Shown here: piece by piece, positions 8,123 through 16,477 of the stretch
Layout of the letters: each line of letters starts with the position of its first letter
Numbering within the stretch: the first letter of the stretch is position 1
NCBI GenBank assembly: GCA_902790595.1
Contig: CADASL010000011.1
Span: forward strand, 1-35,860
Reading direction: 5' to 3'
Length of the DNA stretch: 35,860 nt
Origin: an uncultured Bacteroidales bacterium
Lineage (GTDB): Bacteria > Bacteroidota > Bacteroidia > Bacteroidales > SZUA-534
Translations under genes and position numbers: made by a program
The notes under the pieces: model-generated
Told to the model about the DNA's origin: nothing
The model's database searches: none
What the model saw: the letters and a program-made list of their open reading frames with translations, nothing else

Positions 8123-8183
8123 CCCCCATCAGAAATCAACAACCAACGATTTGGTGTTTTTTGACGATTTAAACAACAGGGTG

Positions 8184-8213
8184 TTTGATTATTCAAAAAA
8201 ATACCGATATTTG
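8184..8213 (+). promoter_or_regulatory. Candidate rpsO promoter
   Basis: TTTG at 8184-8187 is followed after 18 bp by GATATTTG (8206-8213), a 7 of 8 match to TAnnTTTG. It lies 49 bp before the rpsO ATG. The leader contains a short TTCGAAATTCGAA inverted repeat. Confidence 0.55.
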
Positions 8214-8262
8214 CGGTTCGAAATTCGAAAGGAAATATTAACAGATTTATAAAAAAATAGAT

Positions 8263-8532
8263 ATGTATCTAACAGCAGAAAAAAAACAAGAGTTTTTCTC
8301 AACTTACGGAAAATCAGCAAAAGACACCGGTTCGACTGAAGGCCAGATTGCAATGTTCAGCTACAAAATCAACCACTTGACTGAACATATGAAGAACAAC
8401 AAGAAAGACGTTGGCACACAACGCTCACTGCTTCAGATGGTTGGTAAACGTCGCAATTTGCTGGCATACCTTAAAAAACAGGATATTGAAAAATATCGTG
8501 AACTAATTAAGGCTCTGAACTTGAGGAAGTAA
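8263..8532 (+). CDS. rpsO: 30S ribosomal protein S15
   Basis: An 89-residue S15, the standard length. The family signature is clear: FSTYGKSAKDTGSTEGQIAMFSYKIN followed by HMKNNKKDVGTQRSLLQMVGKRRNLLAYLKK. S15 binds 16S rRNA in the central domain early in 30S assembly. The gene has its own promoter and a strong terminator directly behind it, and is followed by pnp, the same order as in many bacteria. Confidence 0.98.
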   Translation: MYLTAEKKQEFFSTYGKSAKDTGSTEGQIAMFSYKINHLTEHMKNNKKDVGTQRSLLQMVGKRRNLLAYLKKQDIEKYRELIKALNLRK

Positions 8533-8539
8533 CAAAAAG

Positions 8540-8562
8540 AGGCACTTCGGTTGCCTTTTTTT
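8540..8562 (+). terminator. Rho-independent terminator after rpsO
   Basis: AGGCA pairs with TGCCT around a loop that contains C(TTCG)G, with a seven-base T tract. It begins 8 bp after the rpsO stop. pnp downstream must therefore use read-through or its own promoter. Confidence 0.8.
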
Positions 8563-8676
8563 GTTTATAATCGTTTCTGCAGCGGTTCCGCCGCACTGAA
8601 ATCCGATTTTTCAAATCACAGTTATAAATTGTTTGTCGGCCCAAAGATGAATCCGGCAGACCAAAATGGATGAATT

Positions 8677-10941
8677 ATGAACATAGTAAAAAAAGAAATC
8701 ACATTGCCAGATGGTAGGGTGATTGAAATTGAAACCGGAAAATTGGCCAAACAGGCCGACGGAGCCGTTATGGTAAAATGCGGCAGCACAATGCTGCTTG
8801 CAACAGTTTGCTCGGCGCAAGATGCAGTACCCGGCACCGACTTTATGCCGCTGACCGTTGAGTACAAAGAGAAATTCGCATCGAACGGCCGTTTCCCCGG
8901 CGGATTCACACGCCGCGAGGGCAAAGCATCGGATTACGAGATTCTGATTGCCCGACTGATTGACCGCGCTCTGCGCCCACTCTTCCCATCGAACTATCAC
9001 GCTGAAACATTTGTAAACGTAACACTTTACTCATCGGACGGCATTGATATGCCCGACAATTTCGCCGGTCTTGCCGCTTCGGCCGCACTGGCAGTGTCTG
9101 ACATTCCGTTCGAAGGCCCGATTTCAGAGGTCCGCGTGGCTCGCGTGAATGGCGAGTTCATAATCGACCCGACATTCGAGCAAGCAGAAAACGCTGATAT
9201 CGAGTTGGTTGTAGCTGCAACGCTCGACAATATAATGATGGTTGAAGGCGAAATGAACGAGGTTAGCGAGCACGATATGCTAGAGGCCATCAAAGCCGCT
9301 CACGAGGCCATCAAACCGCAATGCCAGGCTCAGCTTGAACTGATGGAGGCTGCTGGCAAGACCGTTAAACGCGAATATTGCCACGAGGAGAACGACGAGG
9401 AGCTTCGTCAGCAGGTTCACGATGCCTGCTACGCAAAAGCATACGCTCAGGCAACCGCCGCCGACACCGACAAACATCACCGCGAGGCGATGTTCACCGC
9501 CATCTGCGACGAGTTCAAGGCACAATTCACCGATGAGGAACTTGAAACAAAAGGTCCGCTCATCGACCGCTACTATCACGATGTTGAGAAAGAGGCAATG
9601 CGCCGCGCCGTTCTTGATGAAGGCAAACGTCTCGACGGCCGCAAGACCAACGAAATCCGTCCAATCTGGTCGGAGGTTGGTTACCTGCCAGGCCCCCACG
9701 GCTCATCAATCTTCACCCGCGGTGAGACTCAATCGCTCTGCACCGTTACTCTGGGAACAAAACTTGACGAGAAGATTATCGACGAGGCTCTTATCCAAGG
9801 CCGCGACAGATTCCTTCTCCACTATAATTTCCCGCCGTTCTCGACTGGCGAGGCCAAGGCACAGCGTGGTGTTGGCCGCCGCGAGATTGGTCACGGAAAC
9901 CTTGCCTGCCGTGCACTGAAGAAAATGATTCCGACAGACTACCCGTATGTGGTTCGTGTTGTTTCTGACATTCTTGAGTCGAACGGCTCATCATCGATGG
10001 CAACAGTTTGCGCTGGTACTCTGGCTCTTATGGACGCTGGCGTGAAGATTAAGAAACCTGTTTCGGGTATTGCAATGGGCTTGATTTCGGAGAACAAGGG
10101 TACCAACTACGCTGTTCTGTCCGACATCCTTGGCGATGAGGACCACCTTGGCGATATGGACTTCAAGACCACCGGCACACGCGACGGTCTGACCGCTTGC
10201 CAGATGGATATCAAGGTTGACGGTCTGTCGTACGAGATTCTTGAAAACGCACTTGCACAGGCTCACGAAGGCCGTATGTATATCCTGGACAAGATTCAGG
10301 AGACAATTGCCGAGCCACGCGCCGACCTGAAACCGCACGCACCGCGCATCGTTACAATGTCGATTCCGAAAGATTGCATTGGAGCAGTTATCGGCCCTGG
10401 TGGAAAGATTATTCAGGAAATCCAATCTTCGACCGGTACTATCATCACAATCGATGAGGTTGACAACGAGGGTAAGGTTGAGGTTGTTGCAGCCAACAAA
10501 GATTCTATCGATGCCGCAATCGCACGCATCAAGGGAATTGTTGCCGTGCCTGAGGTTGGCGAGATTTACAAAGGCAAAATCAAGTCGGTGGTAACCTTCG
10601 GCGTCTTTGTCGAGATTCTGCCGGGCAAAGAAGGTCTGCTGCACATCTCGGAGATTGAATGGCGCCGCTTTGAGAAGATTGAAGACGCCGGTCTGAAGGA
10701 AGGCGACGAGATTGAAGTCAAGTTGCTTGAGATTGACAAGGCTGGCAAGCTTCGTCTGTCGCACAAGGCACTGCTTCCGAAACCCGAGGGCTATACAGAG
10801 CGCGAACGCCCCGAGCGCGGTGAGCGTCCTGACCGCGGCGAGCGCCGTGAAGGCGGCGATCGTCATCGTGACAACCGTCACGGCGGACATTTCCATCGTG
10901 GAAACCGCAACGAAGGCGGCGAGGCTCCAACTCAAGAATAA
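8677..10941 (+). CDS. pnp: Polyribonucleotide nucleotidyltransferase (PNPase)
   Basis: A 754-residue PNPase, a phosphorolytic 3'-to-5' exoribonuclease of RNA decay. The order is: first RNase PH-like core from about residue 10 ([25 protein letters not shown]), helical linker, second RNase PH core from about 320 ([46 protein letters not shown]), KH domain with the IGPGGK loop near 570, S1 domain ([20 protein letters not shown]) from about 630, and a terminal tail rich in Arg, Gly and His from about 710. The tail has repeated RGER/RPDRGER-like units that may bind RNA. The second core carries the usual catalytic region ([18 protein letters not shown]). Confidence 0.97.
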   Translation: MNIVKKEITLPDGRVIEIETGKLAKQADGAVMVKCGSTMLLATVCSAQDAVPGTDFMPLTVEYKEKFASNGRFPGGFTRREGKASDYEILIARLIDRALRPLFPSNYHAETFVNVTLYSSDGIDMPDNFAGLAASAALAVSDIPFEGPISEVRVARVNGEFIIDPTFEQAENADIELVVAATLDNIMMVEGEMNEVSEHDMLEAIKAAHEAIKPQCQAQLELMEAAGKTVKREYCHEENDEELRQQVHDACYAKAYAQATAADTDKHHREAMFTAICDEFKAQFTDEELETKGPLIDRYYHDVEKEAMRRAVLDEGKRLDGRKTNEIRPIWSEVGYLPGPHGSSIFTRGETQSLCTVTLGTKLDEKIIDEALIQGRDRFLLHYNFPPFSTGEAKAQRGVGRREIGHGNLACRALKKMIPTDYPYVVRVVSDILESNGSSSMATVCAGTLALMDAGVKIKKPVSGIAMGLISENKGTNYAVLSDILGDEDHLGDMDFKTTGTRDGLTACQMDIKVDGLSYEILENALAQAHEGRMYILDKIQETIAEPRADLKPHAPRIVTMSIPKDCIGAVIGPGGKIIQEIQSSTGTIITIDEVDNEGKVEVVAANKDSIDAAIARIKGIVAVPEVGEIYKGKIKSVVTFGVFVEILPGKEGLLHISEIEWRRFEKIEDAGLKEGDEIEVKLLEIDKAGKLRLSHKALLPKPEGYTERERPERGERPDRGERREGGDRHRDNRHGGHFHRGNRNEGGEAPTQE

Positions 10942-10970
10942 GGTTTTAGAATTACATAGTTCTGAGTATT

Positions 10971-11000
10971 AAACGGGTTCTGAAAAGAGCCCGTTTTTTT
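10971..11000 (+). terminator. Rho-independent terminator of pnp
   Basis: AACGGGTTC pairs with GAGCCCGTT (one G-T pair) around a six-base loop and is followed by seven T. It lies 30 bp after the pnp stop. Confidence 0.88.
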
Positions 11001-11019
11001 GTTGTCCGATACTTCCGGG

Positions 11020-11051
11020 CATAAAAAAAGCCACTCTTTTGAAGTGGCTTT
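11020..11051 (-). terminator. Rho-independent terminator of the DUF5606 gene
   Basis: AAAGCCACT and AGTGGCTTT make a perfect 9-bp stem (11027-11051). On the minus strand the stem is followed by a T tract. It lies 20 bp past the DUF5606 stop and faces the pnp terminator. Confidence 0.85.
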
Positions 11052-11070
11052 CTGTTTGATTATTATCTGT

Positions 11071-11496
11071 TTATTCTTTCTCGTCGGCTGTTGCCTCATC
11101 TTCCTGCTCGTCGAGAACATCGAGCATATTGCAGCGCTGCAGCTGGTTGTACCAAGTGAGCACTTTCTTTATGTGCGACACATAAACGCGCTCGCGGTCG
11201 TAATTCGGCAGCACTTCGGCAAAATAAGCCTTCAAAGTCTCGTTATCGGCCTTTTTCGGGTCAACGGCGGCCTTCGCATTCTCTTTGTTGCTAATGTTCT
11301 TCAACACTTCAATAAGCGACACTTCCTCACCATCTTCTTTAAAAATGGCGATGTCGCGCAGCGAGCTTACCTTTGATGTGGTGAAGGCCGGCAGACGTTT
11401 TTTTGTCTCAATGTCTTCAACAATGATTCCGTTTTTTGTACTCGAAATCAGTTTGAAAAGTCCCGAATATCCAGAGATTGATAAGATTTCGTTCAT
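11071..11496 (-). CDS. DUF5606 family protein
   Basis: A 141-residue cytoplasmic protein that matches the Bacteroidetes family DUF5606 as I remember it: SISGYSGLFKLISSTKNGIIVEDIETKKR at the start, then LRDIAIF, a DPKKA segment, and LPNYDRERVYVSHIKKVLTWYNQL. The N-terminal half looks like a small beta-barrel and the C-terminal half is helical. The last 15 residues are acidic. The function is unknown. The gene has its own promoter and terminator and so is probably monocistronic. Confidence 0.85.
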   Translation of the reverse strand: MNEILSISGYSGLFKLISSTKNGIIVEDIETKKRLPAFTTSKVSSLRDIAIFKEDGEEVSLIEVLKNISNKENAKAAVDPKKADNETLKAYFAEVLPNYDRERVYVSHIKKVLTWYNQLQRCNMLDVLDEQEDEATADEKE

Positions 11497-11521
11497 TGTT
11501 TTTTCTTTTAGAATTATGGTG

Positions 11522-11550
11522 CAAATATATGTGAGTTCTACGAAAACAAA
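11522..11550 (-). promoter_or_regulatory. Candidate promoter of the DUF5606 gene
   Basis: On the minus strand TTTG (11547-11550) is followed after 17 bp by TATATTTG (11522-11529), an exact TAnnTTTG box, 25 bp before the start codon. Confidence 0.55.
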
Positions 11551-11650
11551 GGTATTATGAGGGAAAAAGTTGCGTAATGTTTAACGTTCGTAAATGATGA
11601 GGAACCGACAATGAGAGGCGAAAACATCCGAAACACTCACCCCTATAAAC

Positions 11651-11717
11651 AAAAAAAAGGATTTCGTCTATCGAATCCTCATCCTCTGTAGAGTGCGAAC
11701 CCCAATGGTTCGCCTCT
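11651..11717 (-). terminator. Two hairpins after the small anchored-protein gene
   Basis: The distal hairpin (11658-11679, AGGATT..TCG / CGAATCCT with one bulge) is followed on the minus strand by eight T and is a good terminator for the gene ending at 11741. The proximal hairpin (11690-11717) has a perfect GCGAACC/GGTTCGC stem extended by AGAG/CTCT. On the plus strand this second one is followed by a short T run. Confidence 0.7.
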
Positions 11718-11740
11718 GTTTTTCTGTGTTTTACTGTTGA

Positions 11741-12406
11741 TTACTGCTTGTTGTAATCGAATTTGTAGTCGTCGCCCTCAACGTCAACCAGCACTGTGTA
11801 AAGACCTGAAGCAACTTTTCCGAACTCAAAGTTCTTGTTGACTTGTCTTTTCTCGACAGTTGAATAAAGCTCCTCGCCTTTCGAATCCAAAATCTTGACA
11901 ACAACCTCTTTGCCTTGCTCGTTGAGCAGCTCGATGATTGCGCGTGTGCCGACAACTTTGAAAATCGGGTCGATGGTAACGTGTCCGCCGTAAATCAGCT
12001 CGCCGTCTTTGATTGTGAAAGCGCGCTCCAGAGTGTTGTTGCGTTTTTTGGCGATGATTTTGTAAGTGCCGTCCTCAAGGTTCATAAAATCGAACACGCG
12101 AGTGCTCTTGCCTTTGCTGCTGATTTTCTCGTTGTAAAGCACATCACCATTTGCTGTTTCGATGCTGAGGTTGCAACGGCTGTCGTCGCTCGATTTGTAG
12201 ATGATTGCGGCGCGGGTGCAAGTCACATAGCGGAAACCAAGAGTGTCTTCAAATTTAACAACTGCAGGAATCTCGCTTTCGTTGTTTTTGCTTTTTGCCG
12301 ACATAAACAAGGGCAACATAATCAGCGCTGCGGTAAGCAAGCTAACCAAAACTGCGAAGTAGTCTGATCTCATCAAACGGTCTTCATTAATGTTTAAAAG
12401 TTTCAT
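11741..12406 (-). CDS. Membrane-anchored protein with beta-sandwich repeats, unknown
   Basis: A 221-residue protein. One hydrophobic segment lies near residues 17-36 (YFAVLVSLLTAALIMLPLF), preceded by a charged cytoplasmic start, so it is probably a signal anchor or an uncleaved signal. The rest looks like beta-sandwich modules of the DUF3244 or sorting-domain type: DVLYNEKISSKGKSTRVFDF, LEDGTYKIIAKK, then a second module ending VASGLYTVLVDVEGDDYKFDY. The periplasmic part likely binds another envelope protein, which is inference. I start at 12406, the ATG giving the shorter N-terminus. Its upstream region holds the recurrent 15-bp inverted repeat. Confidence 0.7.
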   Translation of the reverse strand: MKLLNINEDRLMRSDYFAVLVSLLTAALIMLPLFMSAKSKNNESEIPAVVKFEDTLGFRYVTCTRAAIIYKSSDDSRCNLSIETANGDVLYNEKISSKGKSTRVFDFMNLEDGTYKIIAKKRNNTLERAFTIKDGELIYGGHVTIDPIFKVVGTRAIIELLNEQGKEVVVKILDSKGEELYSTVEKRQVNKNFEFGKVASGLYTVLVDVEGDDYKFDYNKQ

Positions 12407-12448
12407 CTTTTCGTCTTTTAAATGTTCTTTTATTCTCTTTTCACACCG

Positions 12449-12456
12449 CAAAAGTA
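12449..12456 (-). promoter_or_regulatory. Candidate -7 box (TACTTTTG) of the anchored-protein gene
   Basis: On the minus strand TACTTTTG is an exact TAnnTTTG match about 43 bp before the ATG. No TTTG is found at the normal -33 distance. Confidence 0.45.
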
Positions 12457-12492
12457 TGTTGTACTTTTTATCGATTGTACCGACAAAATTTA

Positions 12493-12507
12493 ATGCAACG
12501 TTTGCAT
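12493..12507. promoter_or_regulatory. Putative operator ATGCAACGTTTGCAT
   Basis: Perfect inverted repeat ATGCAA/TTGCAT with a 3-bp CGT centre. It lies about 55 bp upstream of the predicted start of transcription of the gene at 11741-12406. The same motif is found at 16388-16403, 16463-16477 and 17013-17027. The CG-centred dyad resembles operators of LacI-family repressors. Confidence 0.5.
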
Positions 12508-12711
12508 AAAATCGAAGTTTAATTTTGTTGGTTTTGTAATTTATTGATTAATTACAATTTACATCAATGCAAACGATATGCATAAAATTTTGAAACTTGG
12601 GGTAAAAAAGCGTCAAATTAAGATATAGCAAAGGTTTCAGCCGATAATCTAAAACGTTTGCATTGTGACGCAATTCTGTGCAAAACGCGTGTTTTTGGCG
12701 TTATTTAATGC

Positions 12712-12752
12712 AAAAAAGCGGGCAGAGTTGCATAAAAACAACGCTGCCCGCG
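12712..12752 (-). terminator. Rho-independent terminator of serB
   Basis: GCGGGCAG (12718-12725) pairs with CTGCCCGC, with a further GTTG/CAAC pairing inside. On the minus strand the stem is followed by six T. It lies just after the serB stop at 12780. Confidence 0.8.
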
Positions 12753-12779
12753 CAAATTTGCATTGAATTGCACCAATAT

Positions 12780-14003
12780 TTACTGATTGATATCGCGGTC
12801 GCGGAAGCCGAGGAAATAGAGGATTGAATCAAGACCGCCGGCCGAAATTGAGTGCATTGCTGACTCTTTCACTTTTGGCTTGGCGTGGAAAGCAATGCCC
12901 AAGCCGGCCAATTGCAGCATCGGAAGGTCGTTGGCGCCATCGCCCACGGCAATTACCTGCTCAAGATGGATATCCTCTTTGAAGGCCAACAGTTTCAAAA
13001 TCTCGGCCTTGCGAGCACCATCGACAATATCGCCCACATTGTTGCCAGTGAGCTTGCCATTGACAATCTCAAGCTCGTTGGCAAACACATAGTCAATATC
13101 GAGTTTGTTTTTCAAGTAGTTACCAAAATATGTGAAGCCGCCCGACAGAATAGCCGTGCGGTAGCCATAACGTTTCAAGGTTTTGAACAATCGCTCGGCG
13201 CCCTCGGTAATAGGCAGATTTTCAGCAATTTCTTTCATCACGCTCTCGTCCAGACCTTTGAGCAGCGAGATGCGTTTCAGGAAACTCTGGCGGAAATCAA
13301 TCTCACCCCGCATTGCCGATGCCGTGATGGCGCTCACCTGCTCTCCCACTCCAGCGCGGCGCGCAAGCTCGTCAATCACCTCGGTCTGGATTAGCGTTGA
13401 GTCCATATCGAAGCAAATCAGGCGGCGGTTGCGGCGGAACACGTTATCCTCCTGGAAAGCGATGTCGAGACTACTTTCGGCCGAAATGCGCATAAAATCG
13501 GACTTCATCTTTTTCAAATCGACGGGGTTGCCGCGCACCGAAATCTCGACCACGGCTTTCGACTGCGGCTCAATGTCCTCAATCGGCGGGCGGCCCGACA
13601 GACGGCTGATGGCATCGATATTGAGGCCCTGTTCGGCAATGACCGACGTGACCTTGGCCAAATGCGCGGCCTTGAGCCTGTGCGAGATGATGGTGACAAT
13701 GTAGCGCGCCTTGCCTTGCTGCGCCACCCACTCGGTGTATTGTTTGGCCGGAATAACCGTGAACTTCACATCGACACCCAACTCGTAGGCTGTGAACAAA
13801 ATATCTTTCAGAACCGGCGACGACCCTGCCTCGTCGGGCACCTCGAACATAATTCCAAGATTCAAACCATCGTGGATGACCGACTGGCCAATGTCGAGAA
13901 TGTTGACATCGTACTGCATCAAAATGTTTGTCAATGAGGCGGTTTGCCCGGGTTTGTCGGGTCCCGACACGTTCATCAAGATTATTTCTTTCGATTTTTT
14001 CAT
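12780..14003 (-). CDS. serB: Phosphoserine phosphatase with two N-terminal ACT domains
   Basis: A 407-residue enzyme that removes phosphate from O-phosphoserine, the last step of serine synthesis. Two ACT domains come first (NVSGPDKPGQTASLTNIL from about residue 10; VTIISHRLKAAHLAKVTSVIAEQG from about 103) and may bind an amino-acid effector. The HAD phosphatase domain follows, with nucleophile D199 and acid D201 in CFDMDSTLIQTEVIDELA, S287 in LSGGF, K332 and the metal residues D355/D359 in VGDGANDLPML. The length is normal for Bacteroidetes SerB. The ATG at 14003 lies 16 bp after the DUF5715 gene, so the two probably form one transcript. Confidence 0.95.
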   Translation of the reverse strand: MKKSKEIILMNVSGPDKPGQTASLTNILMQYDVNILDIGQSVIHDGLNLGIMFEVPDEAGSSPVLKDILFTAYELGVDVKFTVIPAKQYTEWVAQQGKARYIVTIISHRLKAAHLAKVTSVIAEQGLNIDAISRLSGRPPIEDIEPQSKAVVEISVRGNPVDLKKMKSDFMRISAESSLDIAFQEDNVFRRNRRLICFDMDSTLIQTEVIDELARRAGVGEQVSAITASAMRGEIDFRQSFLKRISLLKGLDESVMKEIAENLPITEGAERLFKTLKRYGYRTAILSGGFTYFGNYLKNKLDIDYVFANELEIVNGKLTGNNVGDIVDGARKAEILKLLAFKEDIHLEQVIAVGDGANDLPMLQLAGLGIAFHAKPKVKESAMHSISAGGLDSILYFLGFRDRDINQ

Positions 14004-14019
14004 ATTGATAATCAAAATA

Positions 14020-14742
14020 TTAGCGAACGGTAACGTGTATGCATTTTGTTTGCGTTTCAAGAATCACATAGCACCGGCCTTCGTCCTGCATCTCAATGAG
14101 AGTGCGCAACAGCAGGTTACGCAAACGGTAAGAATAAACCGGCTCGCTCTCGCCCTTCGGATAGAAACAGGTTTGGGCAATGTCGAACGAGAGGCCGAAA
14201 TAGTGCGATGTTTTGTTTTGCGTGGCGTTGATGTTGTTTTTGCGCAAGCCGTGCTGGTCGGCCTCAGTGCGCAACGCCGATGATAGTTGGAATCTATATT
14301 CTTGAACGTCAATATCTTTCAAAGCTTTAAAAAAACGGCGGCCAACTTCATCGAGAAAATCGACGGCCTCCTTTTTTAAATATGGCATCGAGTAAGTGTA
14401 GTGCGGCACCTCGTAATATTTGCTGTCGTGCACCTCGCGCAGGCCGTAACGCACAATGTTGCCGTACTTGTCGTCGAGCATTTCCTTATGGTTTTTAAAC
14501 GGACGCTCAAGCCCCTTGGCGCGCGAAACCTCAAGATGGTACTCATTATTATATCGGCGCAAAGCCCTCACCTCTTTCGCCGACAACTCGGCAACAGCCA
14601 CCTCGTCAATCGATTTGCGATGATGAAAGGCATCGGGCAACTTCTTGATTGCCAGCACAATCAAAAGCGGAACAAGCACGATGGGCAGCACCCGCCGCCA
14701 GGCTATGCGTCTTTTTTTCGTCGATTTCGGTTTTGCTGACAT
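14020..14742 (-). CDS. DUF5715 family protein, M15 peptidase-like, membrane anchored
   Basis: A 240-residue protein with a basic N-terminus and one membrane segment at about residues 18-33 (VLPIVLVPLLIVLAI), so the bulk should be periplasmic. The C-terminal part resembles D-Ala-D-Ala peptidases of family M15: SSALRT at 154-159, then TSHYFGLSFDIAQ with H180 and D187 in an SHxxGxxxD pattern, and a terminal H236 in KCIHVTV, the three expected zinc ligands. It may act on peptidoglycan, which is inference. I recall such proteins in Bacteroidetes being labelled DUF5715. It precedes serB in the same probable operon. Confidence 0.8.
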   Translation of the reverse strand: MSAKPKSTKKRRIAWRRVLPIVLVPLLIVLAIKKLPDAFHHRKSIDEVAVAELSAKEVRALRRYNNEYHLEVSRAKGLERPFKNHKEMLDDKYGNIVRYGLREVHDSKYYEVPHYTYSMPYLKKEAVDFLDEVGRRFFKALKDIDVQEYRFQLSSALRTEADQHGLRKNNINATQNKTSHYFGLSFDIAQTCFYPKGESEPVYSYRLRNLLLRTLIEMQDEGRCYVILETQTKCIHVTVR

Positions 14743-14760
14743 ACTATTTTTATTTAGGCG

Positions 14761-14768
14761 CAAAGATA
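14761..14768 (-). promoter_or_regulatory. Candidate -7 box (TATCTTTG) for the DUF5715-serB operon
   Basis: On the minus strand TATCTTTG matches TAnnTTTG and lies 18 bp before the ATG at 14742. The same octamer stands before rnhA. Confidence 0.45.
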
Positions 14769-14920
14769 AAAGGCGCACCATATAATTAACAATGTTCCGA
14801 CCGATTTAACTCACAATTTATTTTCGTTTGCCGATTATCGGATTAATGGGAATAAACGTCTCGTATTTTGTTGATTAATATCGATTTGTAAAAGAATGGA
14901 CGGTTTGAGCGATTTTTTTG

Positions 14921-15718
14921 CTAATGAGCTTCGCGGTAACGGATGGTGCGATACGAGAGCATTACCTTACCTATGTAGTATGTCATAAAGAATTGAATGA
15001 CAACCGCCAACGCTCCGAAACCGAAAATCATCGCCAGCAAGCCTCGGCGGGTAATCAGCAAACCCGTCAGCTGATACACATATGCAATGATGTTGGGCGA
15101 ATCCTGCCAGATGAGCCATCCGAAAATCAACTCGAAAACGAACAGAACCACCGTCACAAATCCGCTTATTATCAGCAGATTCTGCTTTAAACGCGATTTG
15201 CTCAAAACCGCGCCCTCATAACGCAGCGAGTAATAATTGCCTGCCATTATGCCCAATACCAAACTCGACACCGGCACGCCCATCATCACGCCTAACATTA
15301 TGAACGACAACAACATATAAACGATAATTAGTACTCGTTTGCGCGCCAGATAGAACGGCTTGTCGATTATGAGCGCGTAATCGAAAACGATACCGATGAA
15401 AACGCCGGCAACTCCGGCGCACAAAGCCAGCCGCCACGATACGAAAAACGAGGCGATGGCATACGACGTCAGCGCAAGCACAAGCGGAATGGGCAGTTTG
15501 TAGCAAACGAAACTGAAAACACTACCGTTGTAGCAGACCAAATCGAGCAGCAACCCGACACCCAAACAGGCTATCGCGTAGGCGTAGGGATAGTCGGACT
15601 CGCCGATGAAAAAAGCGTAGTACCAGCCCGACACCGCGCCCACAACAGGCATCATCAGCGCAATGAGCGCAATTTGCACCTTCAAACGTGTGGTAATTTT
15701 CGATTTTTTCGATTTCAT
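14921..15718 (-). CDS. Polytopic membrane protein, unknown function
   Basis: A 265-residue hydrophobic protein with about seven or eight membrane segments, starting after a basic N-terminus (MKSKKSKITTRLK). No transporter, protease or enzyme motif was recognised. The ATG at 15718 is chosen because the open frame beyond it reads into the promoter region of the divergent gene. It is transcribed away from the TSUP gene, with only 100 bp between the start codons. The membrane location is well supported; the role is unknown. Confidence 0.7.
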   Translation of the reverse strand: MKSKKSKITTRLKVQIALIALMMPVVGAVSGWYYAFFIGESDYPYAYAIACLGVGLLLDLVCYNGSVFSFVCYKLPIPLVLALTSYAIASFFVSWRLALCAGVAGVFIGIVFDYALIIDKPFYLARKRVLIIVYMLLSFIMLGVMMGVPVSSLVLGIMAGNYYSLRYEGAVLSKSRLKQNLLIISGFVTVVLFVFELIFGWLIWQDSPNIIAYVYQLTGLLITRRGLLAMIFGFGALAVVIQFFMTYYIGKVMLSYRTIRYREAH

Positions 15719-15789
15719 AATGCAAAAGTAGAAAAAGTTGGCGCAAAAAACTCCGCAAACGCTGCGACACCACATCAAAAGCAAAAAGG

Positions 15790-15797
15790 TATATTTG
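15790..15797 (+). promoter_or_regulatory. Candidate -7 box (TATATTTG) for the TSUP gene
   Basis: Exact TAnnTTTG match 21 bp before the ATG at 15819, within the short divergent intergenic region. Confidence 0.45.
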
Positions 15798-15818
15798 CAA
15801 AACAAAAAGACTAATAAT

Positions 15819-16190
15819 ATGACAACAGGAATGTTTTTTGCCCTGATTTTGGTCGGTATTGTAACTGGCGTTGTATCAGGCATTTTGGGTATTGGCGGCG
15901 GAATAATTATGGTTCCGGCAATGGTTTATCTGCTGGGATTCACCCAACAGCAATCGGTGGCCACAAGCCTCGCCGTTATGCTCCCGCCGGTCAGCATTTT
16001 CGCTGTAATCAACTACTACAAAGCAGGTTTTGTTGATGTGAAAGCCGCACTTATAATAATGTTCGCCTTTATGCTCGGCAGCTACATTTCGTCGAAAATC
16101 GCCATCGGCTTGCCCGAACACATTGTGAAAAAATGCTTTGCAGTGCTGCTTTTTGCTGTGGGAATTAAGATGATGTTTTTTGATAAGTAA
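15819..16190 (+). CDS. TSUP (TauE/SafE) family transporter, half-size
   Basis: A 123-residue membrane protein with the first-repeat signature of the TauE/SafE permease family: GVVSGILGIGGGIIMVPAMVYLLGFTQQQSVATSLAVMLPP, then two or three further segments. Members export sulfite, sulfoacetate or related anions across the inner membrane. Typical members have about 250 residues and two repeats; this one has a single repeat, so it would need to dimerise if it is a transporter. The ORF ends cleanly and no second repeat is found downstream, so it is not an obvious truncation by frameshift. The substrate is unknown. Confidence 0.85.
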   Translation: MTTGMFFALILVGIVTGVVSGILGIGGGIIMVPAMVYLLGFTQQQSVATSLAVMLPPVSIFAVINYYKAGFVDVKAALIIMFAFMLGSYISSKIAIGLPEHIVKKCFAVLLFAVGIKMMFFDK

Positions 16191-16236
16191 CTGACTGCCA
16201 ACAAATCAGGCAGCAAAACCAAAACATCTGAAACAC

Positions 16237-16340
16237 AAAAAAAAGCGAGATGCCCAATAGCATACTCGCTAACAACTAATACCACGTAATAACCACTAAA
16301 CTCTTTTGCTCCAGAGAACCGTTGTTTTGTTCCCTTTTGC
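16237..16340 (-). ncRNA. Candidate small RNA, about 100 nt
   Basis: On the minus strand an exact -7 box TATATTTG (16345-16352) is followed about 75 bases downstream by a 10-bp hairpin (AGCGAG-ATGC paired with GCAT-CTCGCT, one bulge) and then eight T. This promoter-terminator pair encloses no plausible ORF and no minus-strand gene lies to the right that would need the terminator. It lies 3'-to-3' with the TSUP gene. No known RNA family was recognised. Confidence 0.45.
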
Positions 16341-16344
16341 GATG

Positions 16345-16377
16345 CAAATATACACTCATTGTACACAAGTGACTAAA
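16345..16377 (-). promoter_or_regulatory. Candidate promoter of the small RNA
   Basis: On the minus strand TATATTTG (16345-16352) is preceded by a TTTA (3 of 4 for TTTG) at about 20 bp. Confidence 0.4.
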
Positions 16378-16387
16378 AATCAATTTG

Positions 16388-16403
16388 ATGACAACGTTTG
16401 CAT
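16388..16403. promoter_or_regulatory. Putative operator, imperfect copy
   Basis: ATGACAACGTTTGCAT: same motif as 12493-12507 with one inserted base in the left arm. It lies about 115 bp upstream of the predicted start of transcription of the thioesterase gene. Confidence 0.4.
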
Positions 16404-16462
16404 AATGTCTATTTAACAATAATATGGATTAATAAAAGGCTGATTGTCAATCATTAATTTTA

Positions 16463-16477
16463 TTGCAAACGTTGCGC
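16463..16477. promoter_or_regulatory. Putative operator upstream of the thioesterase operon
   Basis: TTGCAAACGTTGCGC carries the GCAA-ACG-TTGC dyad, the reverse-complement form of the motif at 12493-12507. A near-consensus -7 box (TTTATTTG, 16500-16507) follows, so the site would cover the -33 region, a place suited to repression. Confidence 0.45.

Larger units (their letters stand above)
12407..12779. other. Upstream region with recurrent TTTGCAT motifs
   Basis: A gene-free stretch of 373 bases between two minus-strand genes. It holds a -7 box at 12449-12456, inverted repeats at 12493-12507 and 12567-12583, a half site at 12652-12664, a GCAAATTTGC palindrome at 12752-12761 and the serB terminator at 12712-12752. 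Sequence outside these is AT-rich with no coding character. Confidence 0.65.

Noticed and set aside
8214..8262. tRNA-like GGTTCGAAATTC sequence before rpsO
   Set aside because: Only the T-loop-like string is present; no cloverleaf arms can be formed around it.
9991..10935. 314-codon open frame antisense to pnp
   Set aside because: It lies wholly inside the strongly supported pnp gene and its composition is that of a shadow frame.
16082..16366. 94-codon minus-strand open frame over the small RNA region
   Set aside because: It runs antisense into the TSUP gene, its start precedes the -7 box, and it lacks protein-like features.
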